The notes under the pieces: generated by a model
Databases searched by the model: none
The model's input: only the letters and a program-made list of their open reading frames with translations
Told to the model about the DNA's origin: nothing
Made by a program: the position numbers and the translations under genes
Shown here: in pieces, positions 1 through 28,800 of the stretch
Layout of the letters: the number at the start of each line of letters is the position of its first letter
Numbering within the stretch: the stretch's first letter is position 1
From: Cepaea nemoralis
Lineage: Eukaryota; Mollusca; Gastropoda; Stylommatophora; Helicidae
Direction: 5' to 3'
DNA length: 64,000 bases
Assembly (NCBI GenBank): GCA_014155875.1
Contig: JACEFZ010005100.1
Location: forward strand, 31,001 to 95,000

Positions 1-350
1 GAATCACAGACAGAATCAAGATACAATAACTATCTGAATCATAGACACAGTCAAGATACAATAAATATTTTAATTAACACAGACTCAGAAAACCACCTCA
101 TGTTGTGAGATGATCTCCAAGGTGATTTTACAATGGACTAATTATGACTATATCAATATACAATAACTATCTGAATCATAGACAGCATCAAGATTCAATA
201 ACTATCTGAATCATAGAGTCAAGATACAATAACTATCTGATTCATAGACACAGTCAAGATAAATAAATATTTAAATAACACAGACTCAGAAAACCACCTC
301 ATGTGGTCGGATGATCTCCAAGGTGATTTTACAACTGACTAATCATAACA
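1..350. repeat. Two-copy direct repeat, ~200-bp period
   Basis: The block GACTCAGAAAACCACCTCAT recurs at about 82 and 283, with CAAGATACAATAACTATCTG subrepeats between. Confidence 0.7.
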
Positions 351-595
351 ATACAGTCATGGAAGAAGCAGCACCTAATGTTATAAAGACTTGCAACCTA
401 AATATAAATTGAGAATAGAAATATGACTGTGATAAACTGACAAAGAGAAGCAGAAATCATAATAGTATACTGTGATAAGCACAAGAGTAAAGGAGTCCAT
501 CTCCACGTTATGGAGAGAATATGATTGCAATGTCCATTTTGTCTGAACAAATGTTACTTTTTAGGTATCCAAAGCATATATTATATGTTATAGAC

Positions 596-945
596 GAGTT
601 CTAAGAATATCTTGGGTAAAGAAAAGAACAAATGCATCAATACTTCAAGAGCTGAATATTGAAGAAGGTTGGCTATTAAAAACGATAAAACAAAGAAAAT
701 TGAAATATTTTGCTCACTTGAAATGTCACGAAAGTTTGGAGAGAACAATAATGGAGGGATATATGCCTGGGAAGAGAGGAAGAGGAAGGCCAAAGAGAAG
801 ATGGGTGCAGGATGTGGCGGATGATCTCCAGATGGGTGTATCGGACGCGGGACATCTTGCTTATGATCGAGGTTTTCCGGAAGGTTGTTATGGGAGCGAG
901 GTTCTGCAAAGGACATGCTGCTGAATGAATGAATGAATGAAAGCA
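596..945 (+). mobile_element. Non-LTR retrotransposon 3' end
   Basis: The plus strand reads KRTNASILQELNIEEGWLLK, RKLKYFAHLKC and PGKRGRGRPKRRWVQDVADD, the C-terminal GRGRPKRRW signature of an RTE-like LINE. It ends in a (TGAA)n tail. It is 5'-truncated. Confidence 0.75.
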
Positions 946-1319
946 TATATTATACATTAGAAAACATATCTACAGCATTCCACACAATGTATGGAGAAGA
1001 AAGATAGAAAACGTTCCACAAATCACAGGATCAAAAAGGTGTTTACTGCATGGGATACAATAAAACAGAACTGCACAATAAACATAACTGCCATGTTTGT
1101 TTTCAAAGACCATTATGCCTCTAGTAAATAATATGAATTTGAAATCAATAACCATCACTGCATTCTGGAAATTCCCACTTGTGCGCTATCTCCATCTTCA
1201 GCAGCCAAAGAAGAGTTCCCAAGCTGAAAGTATCAGTGACAGCCTGACTGAATGTCTGCCTGCATTTTTCTCTGTAAGCTGAGAATTTTGCACACCTTCA
1301 GCTAATTTCTAGTTGAATC

Positions 1320-1540
1320 TGCCTCCTAAGATGTGGATTCTCTGTTTGTTTCTGCTGCAATTTCCACACAATCCCAGAGAACAATTCACAGTCTAGTCAT
1401 AATATAGCTGACCACTACAGTCAGTCTATCAGCCTGCTCATTTCCTCGCACTCCCCCGTGTCCCAGTCAGAAAATTAATGGTGCGCTCTTGGCCTTCGTC
1501 TTTTCAAGCAATGCAAGCCACCCAACGCAGAACATACCCA
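1320..1540 (-). mobile_element. Degenerate LINE RNase H fragment
   Basis: The minus strand reads GHGGVRGNEQADRL, the RNase H C-terminal motif also seen at 57.5 kb and 36.1 kb. There is no intact frame around it. Confidence 0.55.
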
Positions 1541-1604
1541 TTTTTATGCATACTATGGAGATATCAGATTACAGCACTGAGGCTAATGAAAGCATGTGTA
1601 CTTA

Positions 1605-17240
<15,636 letters not shown>

Positions 17241-17675
17241 TGTGACAAAGAATACGTGTACAATAGACAAGAGAAAGGGCTGTATTGGCTGTGATCTGTT
17301 TACGACCTCAGACCGATTTCTCTGACACCATCGAGATCTGGGATCTGGTTTCCACAGAACCCGTCAACAATCCAACATGGCCGCCCAAACTTCCGTCGGT
17401 CTCATAAAATTATGAATGATTGAATGCGTGGAAATAAAACAATTATCCTTTTACAAATGTAAGCCTCCCATAAATAATACAACTTAGTTTTATGTCTTGG
17501 CTGAACCCAACAAAACCAGTTATTCATATTATAATTACATTGTTTAATATAGACAATTAACGTATGATTCTATAAATTTACTAGTTTGGAAATCAAAGAA
17601 TAATATAGATTAGTAAATACAATACCTGAAAGTACACATCTGTGACACCTGCCTGTCACGTGGTAATCTACCGAC
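17241..17675. promoter_or_regulatory. Shared divergent promoter region, PDE6D / TTC36
   Basis: The two start codons face away from each other across 435 bp, so both promoters and 5' UTRs must lie here or overlap. Around 17371-17395 there is a YY1-like ATGGCCGCC next to an ETS-like core (minus strand GACGGAAGTT), a pairing common in animal bidirectional housekeeping promoters. A second ATGGCG sits on the TTC36 start codon. No clear TATA box is placed for either gene. Motif calls are by eye and transcription starts are unknown. Confidence 0.6.
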
Positions 17676-17793
17676 ATGGCGAGTCGCACTAACGGTGTTG
17701 ATATATCAGCACACGATAAAGAAATCCTCAAACAAATATTTAGTACCGGGTTACCATACAGTGATGACAATGAAACGGAAGAAGTTGAAGATG
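17676..17793 (+). CDS. TTC36: TTC36 exon 1
   Basis: The ATG in CCGACATGG context opens 39 codons plus 1 nt (MASRTNGVDI..., EILKQIFSTGLPYSDD, acidic NETEEVED) and ends at a GTAAGA donor. The similarity is to the pre-TPR segment of TTC36 and is weaker than in the TPR exons, but phase, position and motif agree. Confidence 0.85.
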
Positions 17794-19432
17794 GTAAGAA
17801 AATTGCAACTAATCAGTAATTGGGGCCCATCATTTTGTATTTAAAGCAAGGTAGCAATTTAGTAATTACGCACACAATCACAAACAAAGTCAAAAGTATG
17901 GAATGGATTATCAATATTCAATGTAACTCAAATGATTATTATTATTACCAGGTTCGATCGTGATTTTAAAATTGAGTATTTATTAATGAGACCACCACTA
18001 GTTTGGCCTTGAAACACGAAATCTAATGAGTAATGGTACATCAATGATGTAACTGTATGTCAATTCTAAGCGGAGACATTCACATATTAAGTAGGTATCT
18101 TGGACTAAAATAATGGCACGATTCCCGTAACTTTGGAGCTCTCCAGCATGTCCGTTATCTCCACTGACAGTCCGTGCGTGCAAGATTGTCTCAAACGGGT
18201 CAGAGACGGGTGTGAAAACTGACTTCAAAAATATGTTCCATGTTAAATGAAAAGAAAATAGTAAAAGTATACAAATAAATTATTAATAATCTTTAAACTT
18301 GTATTCTATTTAACTTTAGTAGTTCACATTGCACGTTTTGAGCCAAGTCTGATTGATATGGATATTCAAGTCAGCCGCCATCTTGCCTTTTCATTCACAA
18401 AGACCAAACAACATATTCGCAGAAGTAAATTTCTACCACATATAAAGTGATTTAAGCAATGAAACTCCAAATATATGTAAAAATAGGTGCAGAATTTGAA
18501 TATCCATCTAAATATATCTTAAAATTAAACAAGTTCTAGAAAATAAAATTAATTACGTTTTGCCAAATAATTAAATTTATTTAAAAGGTCACGATAATTT
18601 CATCCAATCGCTATGCATAGAATGTTAGACTAACCTTTTCTGCAGAAACTAAGATGACGTCTGTTATTGTCATGTGATATTTGAATGAATGAATGATGTA
18701 GGAAGCATGAATGATCTTTACATAGCTATTTTTGGGGACACAGTGGACCATTCCGGGGTGGCACAGTATATCATTTCCAGTTTCAGTTTGGGTTGCGGCA
18801 CGATCAAACCTGCTATTATTATATCAGTTACTAGTTAGCTACAGTAGAGTAATTAAAAAATAAAAAAAAGAATTGTAACAGGAATGGATAATTCATGATT
18901 AAGTACCATAACTTGAAATAGTTGGTTAAATTGCACATACATTGATACATGTGGCGCAGAGAGAGAGAGAGAGAGAGAGAGAGAATAAATCTGACTCACA
19001 GAACCGACTTTTAAAACAAACTCATAATAAATCACACAGAAACATGTAGCTTTACTAGAACATCATCACAAATATACAAAATGGACGTAGTGGTCAATCC
19101 CTTTGTCAAAACACACATACAAACACACCGATAGAACTACATTAATATATGTATGTATTGTATATATTTATGTATATATATATGTGTGTGTATTATATAT
19201 ATTGGCCCTGTGGTGATGGACTTATGAATGCAATTCGTAATCCTGCTTACCACGCTCAAAACATAGCTACAGTCAATTTGGAAGCAGACTGCCTTGCATT
19301 GGTTTCTATACAATGGTATGAGTGCCGGTAATTCAGAAATCAGCGGCAAACTACTGAACATACACTTACCCAGGAATCACAAACAGCCAAAAAATGTGAG
19401 GTTGACAGCTATGTTCTGTAAAGGATATGCAA

Positions 19433-19521
<89 letters not shown>

Positions 19522-19759
19522 TTTCCGCGTTTCCATCCTGTTTCAGGATATTGTGGTCAACACCAGCATCTCTCAGCTGTATGTTGATTCCTAGGCTAGA
19601 TTAAGCTCATCAGCATGCCACGACTTTCTGAGCGACCGACTCCATACTCTCATAAGTCGCTGGTGCGACTCGAGCTACTTCTAATTCTCGTGCGCTCACG
19701 TCAACCACGAGAGTATTCAGGATTAACAGAGAAAGCTGCTAACCCCTCGACCAGGGAGC

Positions 19760-19844
<85 letters not shown>

Positions 19845-22800
19845 ATACTAGGGAACCAGTAAAAACCTCAAGTGAATCCTCCTGTCGTAACCCATGCTAG
19901 AATAGACGCATGGCAAATGCTGATGGACGAAAAAAAAAGTAACACATTGCTATGAACAAGGTGTAGAAAAGCCTGACTACTCACATAAACTTGTATGGCA
20001 CTTGCACAGAACATTTGCACAGAACCAGTTAGTCTTTTAGGTCTTATGTGCACAATAATGTTGAACCTCAGATTGTGTATAATCAGTGAATGCTGGTTGC
20101 CATGATCCTGAGTGTTGTGATTTAACTGATTAAGTGTCATGGGAGGATTAATCATCTTAAGTGTCATGGGAGGATTAATCATCTTAAGTGTCATGGGAGG
20201 ATTAATCATCTTAAGTGTCATGGGGGGATTAATCATCTTAAGTGTCATGGGAGGATTAATCATCTTAAGTGTCATGGGAGGATTAATCATCTTAAGTGTC
20301 ATGGGGGGATTAATCATCTTAAGTGTCATGGGAGGATTAATCATCTTAAGTGTCATGGGAGGATTAATCATCTTAAGTGTCATGGGAGGATTAATCATCT
20401 TAAATGTCATGGGAGGATTAATCATCTTAAGCAACTTCCCTTTTCTGTCATGTGCTTATACAGGGTGTTTGTAAAGTGTCACCACACTAATCTTGCAAAT
20501 GGAAAACATACTCTTTAACAAACAGCTGTTGTACATATAAAATCATCTCATCTCATCTGGTTCCTCTTGTACCTTGCAGTGTTAAAGTGAAGGATAAACA
20601 GCGGGAGATTGCCCTCTTATGGGCTTCATATAAAATGTAGTGAGAATTTGCAAACACCCTGTGTATTGTAGAAATGTTGTCATTGTGTTATACTATAACA
20701 TATCTGCTACCATATTAATAACTTTTAAGTCATAACTGTAACACAATACTACTTCCCATTTTCTGGCATCCATATTTATTCTTTTGGTGCAAGCCTACTA
20801 ATATTTGTCTGGCACTGAATCTGTTACAAATGTTAGTTTTCTTGCAGTATCTATAAATAGTAACATCCAGTTGTAAGTTGCAATGTTTCCATTTTGACAG
20901 TATAAAACATCAGAAAATAATCAAACTACAAGAGCAATGACACTTTCAGGGCAAAGAAATAAATTAATTTCCATTAAAGACACAAAAAATATGCACAGAC
21001 AAATCAGTGAGCTCACGGGAAGCAAAATAAGAATAAATACAGGGTTTTTGAAATCAAAAACAGGAAAGATATTATTGGAGGAAGGTGCTATAATGAAGAG
21101 GTGAAATGAGTATATAAGAGAATTATTGGATATTGGATATTTACCCAGTGATAAGCTGAAATCTGTATTTATAGCTATACCAAAAAGACGAGCAATTTAA
21201 TGTGAAGATTTTTGTACAATTAACCTCATAAACCATATCACTAAGCTTCTACTCAGAATCATAATGAGAAGAACCAGAAAGAAAATAAAAATGGAAATTA
21301 GTGAAGAATAGTATGGATTTGTGGAGGGAAAGGGCACAAACAATGCAATATATACATTACGGACACTAATAGAAATGTCAATAGAGAAACAGAAAGACAT
21401 ATATTTGTGCTTCATAGATTATACTTAGGCATTTGATAAAGTAAAACATGATGAATACTTCTTAGTTTTTCTATGAGCAGTATGAAGATCCCCTGCCGGC
21501 TTGCTAGGCCAGTCGCAGGTTTAGTACAAAAATAGATGCAATAAGGCACACCAACTCACTGGACCAATGACACCAATGAGACAGATTAATGAAACTAGAA
21601 CATTATATACAACAATAAGAAAGAGACAAATATCTTTCTTCGGTCATGTGATAAGTAGAGAGGCTATGGAGAACATTGTGACAACTGGAAAGATCGAAGG
21701 GAAGAGAGGCAGACCAAGAGAAATGATGCTGGATGGATTGAGACGGTGGCATGGAGGAATACCATCAGGAGATTTGATCCAGAACACAAAAGACCGAGAT
21801 CTGTGGAGAGCCATGAATGCCTACGCCAGCTGGCAGGGCACTTGATGATGATGGTTGGTGATGATGGCAAAGATCTGAATAATCAAGAACATATATTGGC
21901 AGTAAACAACAGCCATAAACATCAACAACCAGTTAGGAACATTTAAGTGCACAAAGCAGGGTGTCAGAAAATTATGTGTACTGTGCAATGGCTTGTTTTA
22001 ATTATACAGTGAGCATATCATGCAGTCTATGTTAAATATGCCAGAGATTTTAGTTAGTGGTCATAATGAACAGGACAAGCTAAAATTGCATTTTATAAAA
22101 TGAAGAACATATTGTGCAATAGATCCCTGCCATAAGAGATTAGAAGAAGAATGTTGCATGTTACACAGATGCAAAATTTAGCTGTGAATCCTGGACAAGC
22201 ATAAAAGTCTCCCGAGGCATGAGAAATATAGTTTTACAGAAAAATTCAGAAAATTCCTTGGAAATCAAGAATAAGTAATCTATGTTTTCAAAGAGGCTGA
22301 GACACAGGCTGGTTATCACAAACAGAAATGGGCAGTCATTTTTTTAGCCAGATAACTAGAAGAGAAAAACTGTAACGTGCTGAGAAAACTGAAATAATCT
22401 ATGTGAAGAACGATAGAGGCGGACAACCTTGTGTCTTTGTACGGAAAGATGTCAGCAGACAAATTGATCATGCTGTCCAGTTGGCCAGGCACTTGATGAT
22501 GATGCTGTCTACATAACAGACCTGATATATATAACAAGTGATCACTGCATGCCTGTTGGTTGCCCCATGGCAAGTTCTGCTGCAGGCCTGTGAAGTCTTA
22601 GACCTTCACATATTCTAGGCCACAACATATAAAGTGGGGTGTGAAGCCTTAGACCTTCACATATTCTAGGCCACAACATATAAAGTGGGGTGTGAAGTCT
22701 TAAACCTTCACATATTCTAGGCCACAACATATAAAGTGGGGTGGTCAGTTCTCTTCTTCATTGCCTTTACTTCCAGGCATCAATGGCTTTTGCTGTGTGG

Positions 22801-25800
22801 TCCCTAATCTTTTCACAATGAAATGGATAGAAAAATATCATTGCATTCTGCTAAATCATGTTAACAGTGGCAGTAGTGAAGATGGTTTCTCATATCTTCA
22901 TACAGTAACGGTTGAAGATAATGAGCAAATACGGACTGCAAAAGAGTTTGAGGTTCAGGGTGTCAAGGCTGCAGAGACTGGAAACATTGATGCTGCCATC
23001 AGCTTCTTCCAGCAGGCAGTAAACGTAGCGCCAGGATGGCCATCAGCATACAACAATCGGGCCCAAGCTCTGAGGCTAAAAGGTGACATAGAAGGTACCT
23101 ATTTTGTTATGTTCATAGCTTTTTATGTTTTGTACGTCTTCTTGAGTTTGAAAATGGCTTGCTAACAATATATTTCTCATCACATCATTATTGCATAGCA
23201 ATTAATACATAGTTTCTGTTGGCTTATGTAAATACTTGAATAAATCAGCATATTTGTAGCTTTAATAGTTTTGTGATAAGTTTGTTGGAGCTCTACATCA
23301 TGAACATAAGCTTGCTATCTTTAAGATTAAAGGTGTTAGCTATCTGAGTACTATTAACTGAGTCTCAAATTGTATCTGTGTGTTCTGTTCCATGAATGTA
23401 GTAACTACATCTATGTGTTTGTTTGTTCCATGAATGTGTCATATAGTTTTGAAGGGAGTGGGAGATCACTGTAGTGCATGCCCCATCTCTAACAAAAGAA
23501 GTAGAGCCCCATCCTCTTTTATCTTCAATAACCCCAGAATATGAACCTTGAGTTATCTGCAGGCCTCGTTCTATTAAGTATGTCTAGGAGATATAGATTA
23601 TGGCCCTGGTGAGAATGGTAATTACTAACTGGGAATCTGCCCCTTCTCCAAGGATTCTGTAGCTCTGGAGCCCCCTTTTGGTTATCAAATCTGAGGAAAG
23701 TCTGGAGAATTTTCTCAGCCTGATTTAGATGAAGAAATCATGGATATTGAGCAGTTGATAGATCTAGAGTCTTCTCTCCCCCATTTTAGTAAGTCATTAT
23801 GAGTTAATTTATTTTTAAACAATCAAACACATAATCAATCACATTAGATTCTGACAACATGATGTACAAAGAAGTTGTTGACTCACAGATAGGTTTGAAC
23901 TGATAAATTAACAGAAGGTCAATTCATGTTAATCATTTATTGACTGGACCTGAGCCTTCTGGCCAGTACACACATCTCTATAGTGATTTACACAAAATAA
24001 TAGAAAAGTTGCATATTGGACCAGTCACACAGACCATCAATAAACAAGCATCAATACATGAGATGTCAACAAGTGTGAGACATAGTAAACATTTTGATGT
24101 TGTACATATTAAGTGTGAAAATGATTCAACAATTAAATATCAGTTCCCTGAAATTGGGTGTGGTGTGTACCAAGGAAAAATGTAACCTGGTGACTGGAAG
24201 ATTAGGTAAGCCAGGGTCCATTGACTGATGGATCCACTTCAGGTCTGCCCGTATAGCTCCACTGAAGGCCTCCCCATACTTTGCTCATGGCCAAGTCATC
24301 TTCCATCTCACTTGTGGTTCATCTCTTTCTCTCGGCCTCACTCTTTCCGGTCTGATTTAGGTGGTTAGTTTGCTGATGTGTTGGGTGGTTGTTGGTATGT
24401 AGCCACCAAGATCACTGATGAATATTCACATAAATATATACATTCCTACCAATACAATATTCTAGAAGTAGGTCGGAAGAAATCTAAATTCCTGAAGTAG
24501 GAACTAGTTCCCCTCCCCTCCTTTTTTCTCTAATCTAGTGTTGGGTTAATTTGGGGTGGTCAGAGTTTATCACACTGTGTACGCCTTGTATCAACTGGTT
24601 CCTGCTGTATGTAAGTTCTCATTTGACCTGGGGTCAGTGAACGTGTACAGTAAGACAGTGACAAGAGTGAGAAGGTGTCAAGATGCATGTAACTAAATGA
24701 CATACATTTATAACATTTCTTCCACTCAATGGTGTTTACAATGTGTATAAATAATTCTCTGTGTTTTCCCAATTAACCAACTTCTTCTTCTTCTTGTGTC
24801 TCCCATTATCTGTTGTTGTGATGTTGAGTGTTGGGTTGCGTGGTGATGAGTGGTGTTGAGTGGTGTTGTGTTTTAAGTTATGTTGAGTAATGAGTTAAGT
24901 TCACTTCATGTGATGGAGTTCCACGAAGCTCAACTCTTTTGATGTAATGCAGTTCATAAGTGCTCTTATCTAATTAAAATTTGACATAAATATAAATATT
25001 TATCCTTCAAACCCTATCCATTCAATAGATGAAGCAGAAAGAAAAGATTGGATTTCTCTCTCAACTTTCTAAATTGAAAATAGACATAGATAAGTCTGTT
25101 TTAAAACAAGGCACCTATTCTAGTACACGAACTGTCATTTTAGCTGTAGATAGTGATAGCATCTTTAACAATGTTTCTGGTGAAATGCACAGATTGCTTT
25201 AGAATCATCACTTTGTACAGTTGTTCAGATTAGAATGGAGTAGTATAATGCACTTCTTAAAGTTAATAATTATCTTTAAGAATATCAGAGATTGCAGTTT
25301 CATCGAAGCGAATATTAGAGTCAGTTTGCCCGGGAACGGCTCTGCGTCGTTAGAATCTACAGTCGAGCATTTTTACATTTCAGAGGTTTTAATTAATAAT
25401 AATACATTTCAATTGACATTACAAACGCGGGTTACCATTACTTGATACTTGATACATCGGGTTCTTAGTCTAATCTCGGGAATCACAAGCTTACCTCAGA
25501 TCTAGACACCCCGCAATTCCATGTTTGAAAATTTGGTCACACCAGCTTCTCACATCTGTTCATCAGAATGGTTGCAGAAAAAGTGCGCTAATTATCATAT
25601 GCTAAATATGCGTTGGCGCGAAAGCGGGTCACATGTCTCCTTCGTCCAATGGTCTCCCGAGCTTTGTCTGATGAAATCTTTCTAAGAATCCACGTCATCT
25701 GTCACTTTTGCAGTTCCAGTTTCGATGTTAAGTTTTAAGTCCTAGTCTCCGTTTGCGGTTGTGAAGTCAATTTCTTTTAATGTTGTTTCCTCTTCTTGCG

Positions 25801-28800
25801 GCATGTTTTGGTAAATGAATAATGGTGGTTAGCGTTATGCCACAGAATGCAACAACTGAATTTATGTGTTGTACTGTTCTATAAATGCAATAACTACCTC
25901 TCTATATTGTTCTGTTCCAAGAATACAATAACTGCATCTGGGTGTTGTTCTGTTCAATGAATACAATAACTGCATCTGGGTGTTGTTCTGTTCATACATT
26001 GGCACCTTTCCGTCTTGACAGACGATAGTTTGGTACATTGTGCTTCAAAAAGGCTTATTAACTGTCATATGGCAATAACTACGATCCATGGCGGTGGCGA
26101 GTGTGGCTGGTAAGGCCAATTCTTGCTGCAAATGTTTGCCCACAGTAGGTGCATGTGAAAACATGGTCATTTCCACCATTTTGCACCATCTTACGTCTCT
26201 CACGCTCTGTGTGTGCTTTATCTGCAATCATTTTCTCCTTTGTCTTTATTCCATTTCTGATAGTTGCCCTCCATGCAACACGTTCAGCGGCGACGTGCTC
26301 CCATTGTGCATTATCAATGCCTGTATCAATCATGTCCCGCTTACACACATCTTTGTATCGTAGTAGAGGCCGACCCTGAGATCTCCTACCCGTCTGTAAT
26401 TCACCAAAAAAGATGTCCTTTGGTATTCTACCATCATCCATCCTCCTAACGTGTCCTATCCATCTAAGTCTACGAAGACTGAGCATGGAATACACCGTCA
26501 CACAACCTGATCTTTCCAATACTTCAGTATTTGTGATTTTGTCTTGCCACTTAATACCAAGTATTCTTCGCAGACACCGCATATGAAAGCTGTTTAAACG
26601 TTTCTCTTGGCGTGAGTAAGTTGTCCAGGTTTCACTGCCATAAAGAAGAGTACTAAGGACACAGGCTTGGTAGACGAGGACTTTTGTTTTGGCAGTAAGC
26701 TTCCTGTTCTCCCAGACTCTTTTTGCTAACATGTTCATTGTTGTTGCTGCCTTGCCAATCCTGATGTTGATTTCCTGATCGAGGGATAATTTGCTATTTA
26801 CCTCTGATCCGAGATATGTAAAATGGTCTACTATCTCCATTTTGGCGTCGTCAATAAAGATTGATGGTACACCATGTGCACCTTGTGACGTAATCTGTGT
26901 CTTCTTTTTGTTAATTGTTAAACCAAATTCAGAACAAGCATTGGAGAATGCAGATAGTAGATGTTGTAATTCTTCCTCAGAGTGGGTCGTAATCGCAGAA
27001 TCATCCGCAAAAAGCAACTTTCTGATTAGTACCCTGCTAATTTTGGTCTTGCCCTTCAATCTCTGAGCATTATAGAGGCCACCATCTGAGCGTGAGTGAG
27101 TGTATATACCGTCATCCTGATCACGAAAGGCATATTTCAGTAGAAGTGAAAAGTATATCCCAAAGAGGGTGGGGGCTAGTACACAACCTTGCTTAACTCC
27201 ACTCTTGATTTCAAACTCTTCTGAAGTTGAGCCATCAAACTTGATTATACCCTTCATACCTGTGTGGAACGATTCCACAATGGACAGAAGAGTTGGTGGA
27301 CAGCCAATCTTCTTTAGTGCTTTGAACAGACCCTCACGACTGACCAAATCGAATGCCTTTGTGAGGTCGATGAAGGCAATAAACAGTGGCTGATTTTGTT
27401 CCCGGCATTTTTCTTGCATCTGTCGCAATGAGAATATCATATCAATGGTAGATCGGTTCTGACGGAAGCTGCACTGTGATTCGGGGTAGGCTTGATCTCC
27501 CAGGACTTGAAGTCTGCGCAGGACAATTCTGGCAAATACTTTCCCAACAATACACAGAAGTGAGATACCCCTATAGTTGTTGCAGTCGCTCCGATCTCCC
27601 TTGTTCTTGTACAGCGTTATGATGTTTGAATCTTTTAAATCCTGTGGGACTTGTCCTTCTCGCCAGCATAGCTCTATTAGCTGGTGGATCTGTAGAGCGA
27701 GGGTGTCTTGCCCACTCCTGATCACCTCTATTGGAATCCCATCCTTACCTGGAGCCTTGCCAGATGCAAGCTCATTTATAGCACACTTAACTTCTGTTAT
27801 AGTGGGAAGTGTGTCCAGGTGGTCAAGAGTTGGCAGGGCCTCTATGGTGTTGAGGGCATCATCCGCCAGCTTGGTCTCACTTGAGTAAAGCTCTAAATAG
27901 TGCTCGACCCATCTATCCATCTGCTGTTTCTTATCAGTGATGATTTCTCCAGTCAAGGTTTTCAGCGGTGCACTTCTTTTGATCATTGGACCACAGGCTT
28001 TCTTTATCCCTTCATACATGCTTCTGGTGTTTCCCTTATCACTTGCGATTTGAATGGACTCACATAACTTGATCCAATTGTTCTGTTCAATGAATACAGA
28101 AACTACGTAGTAATTACTACACAATAATGATGTCATGAGAAAAATATTGTGTGTTCTGTTTCAAGAATACAATAACTGCATCTGGGTGTTGTTCTGTTCA
28201 ATGAATACAGTAACTGTATCTGTGTGTTCTGTTTCAAGAATACAATAACTGTATTTATGTGTTCTGTTTCAAGAATACAATAACAGCATATTTGTGTTGT
28301 TTCGTTCCATTAATACAATAACAGCATCTGTCGTTCCATTAATACAATAACAGCATCTGTGTCTCTTTGTTCCATGAATGCAATAACAGCATCTGTGTCT
28401 CTTTGTTCCATGAATACAATAACAGCATCTGCGTCTCTTTGTTCCATGAATGCAATAACAGCATCTGTGTCTCTTTGTTCCATGAATACAATAACAGCAT
28501 CTGTGTCTTTTTGTTCCATGAATACAATAACAGCATCTGTGTCTTTTTGTTCCATGAATACAATAACAGCATCTGTGTCTCTTTGTTCCATGAATACAAT
28601 AACAGCATCTGTGTCTCTTTGTTCCATGAATACAATAACAGCATCTGTGTCTTTTTGTTCCATGAATACAATAACAGCATCTGTGTCTCTTTGTTCCATG
28701 AATACAATAACAGCATCTGTGTCTCTTTGTTCCATGAATACAATAACAGCATCTGTGTCTTTTTGTTCCATTAATGCAATAACAGCATCTGTGTCTCTTT

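Noticed and set aside
22880..22905. Earlier acceptor for TTC36 exon 2
   Set aside because: In phase, but lacks a pyrimidine tract; the AG at 22904-22905 follows TTTCTCATATCTTCATAC and fits better.
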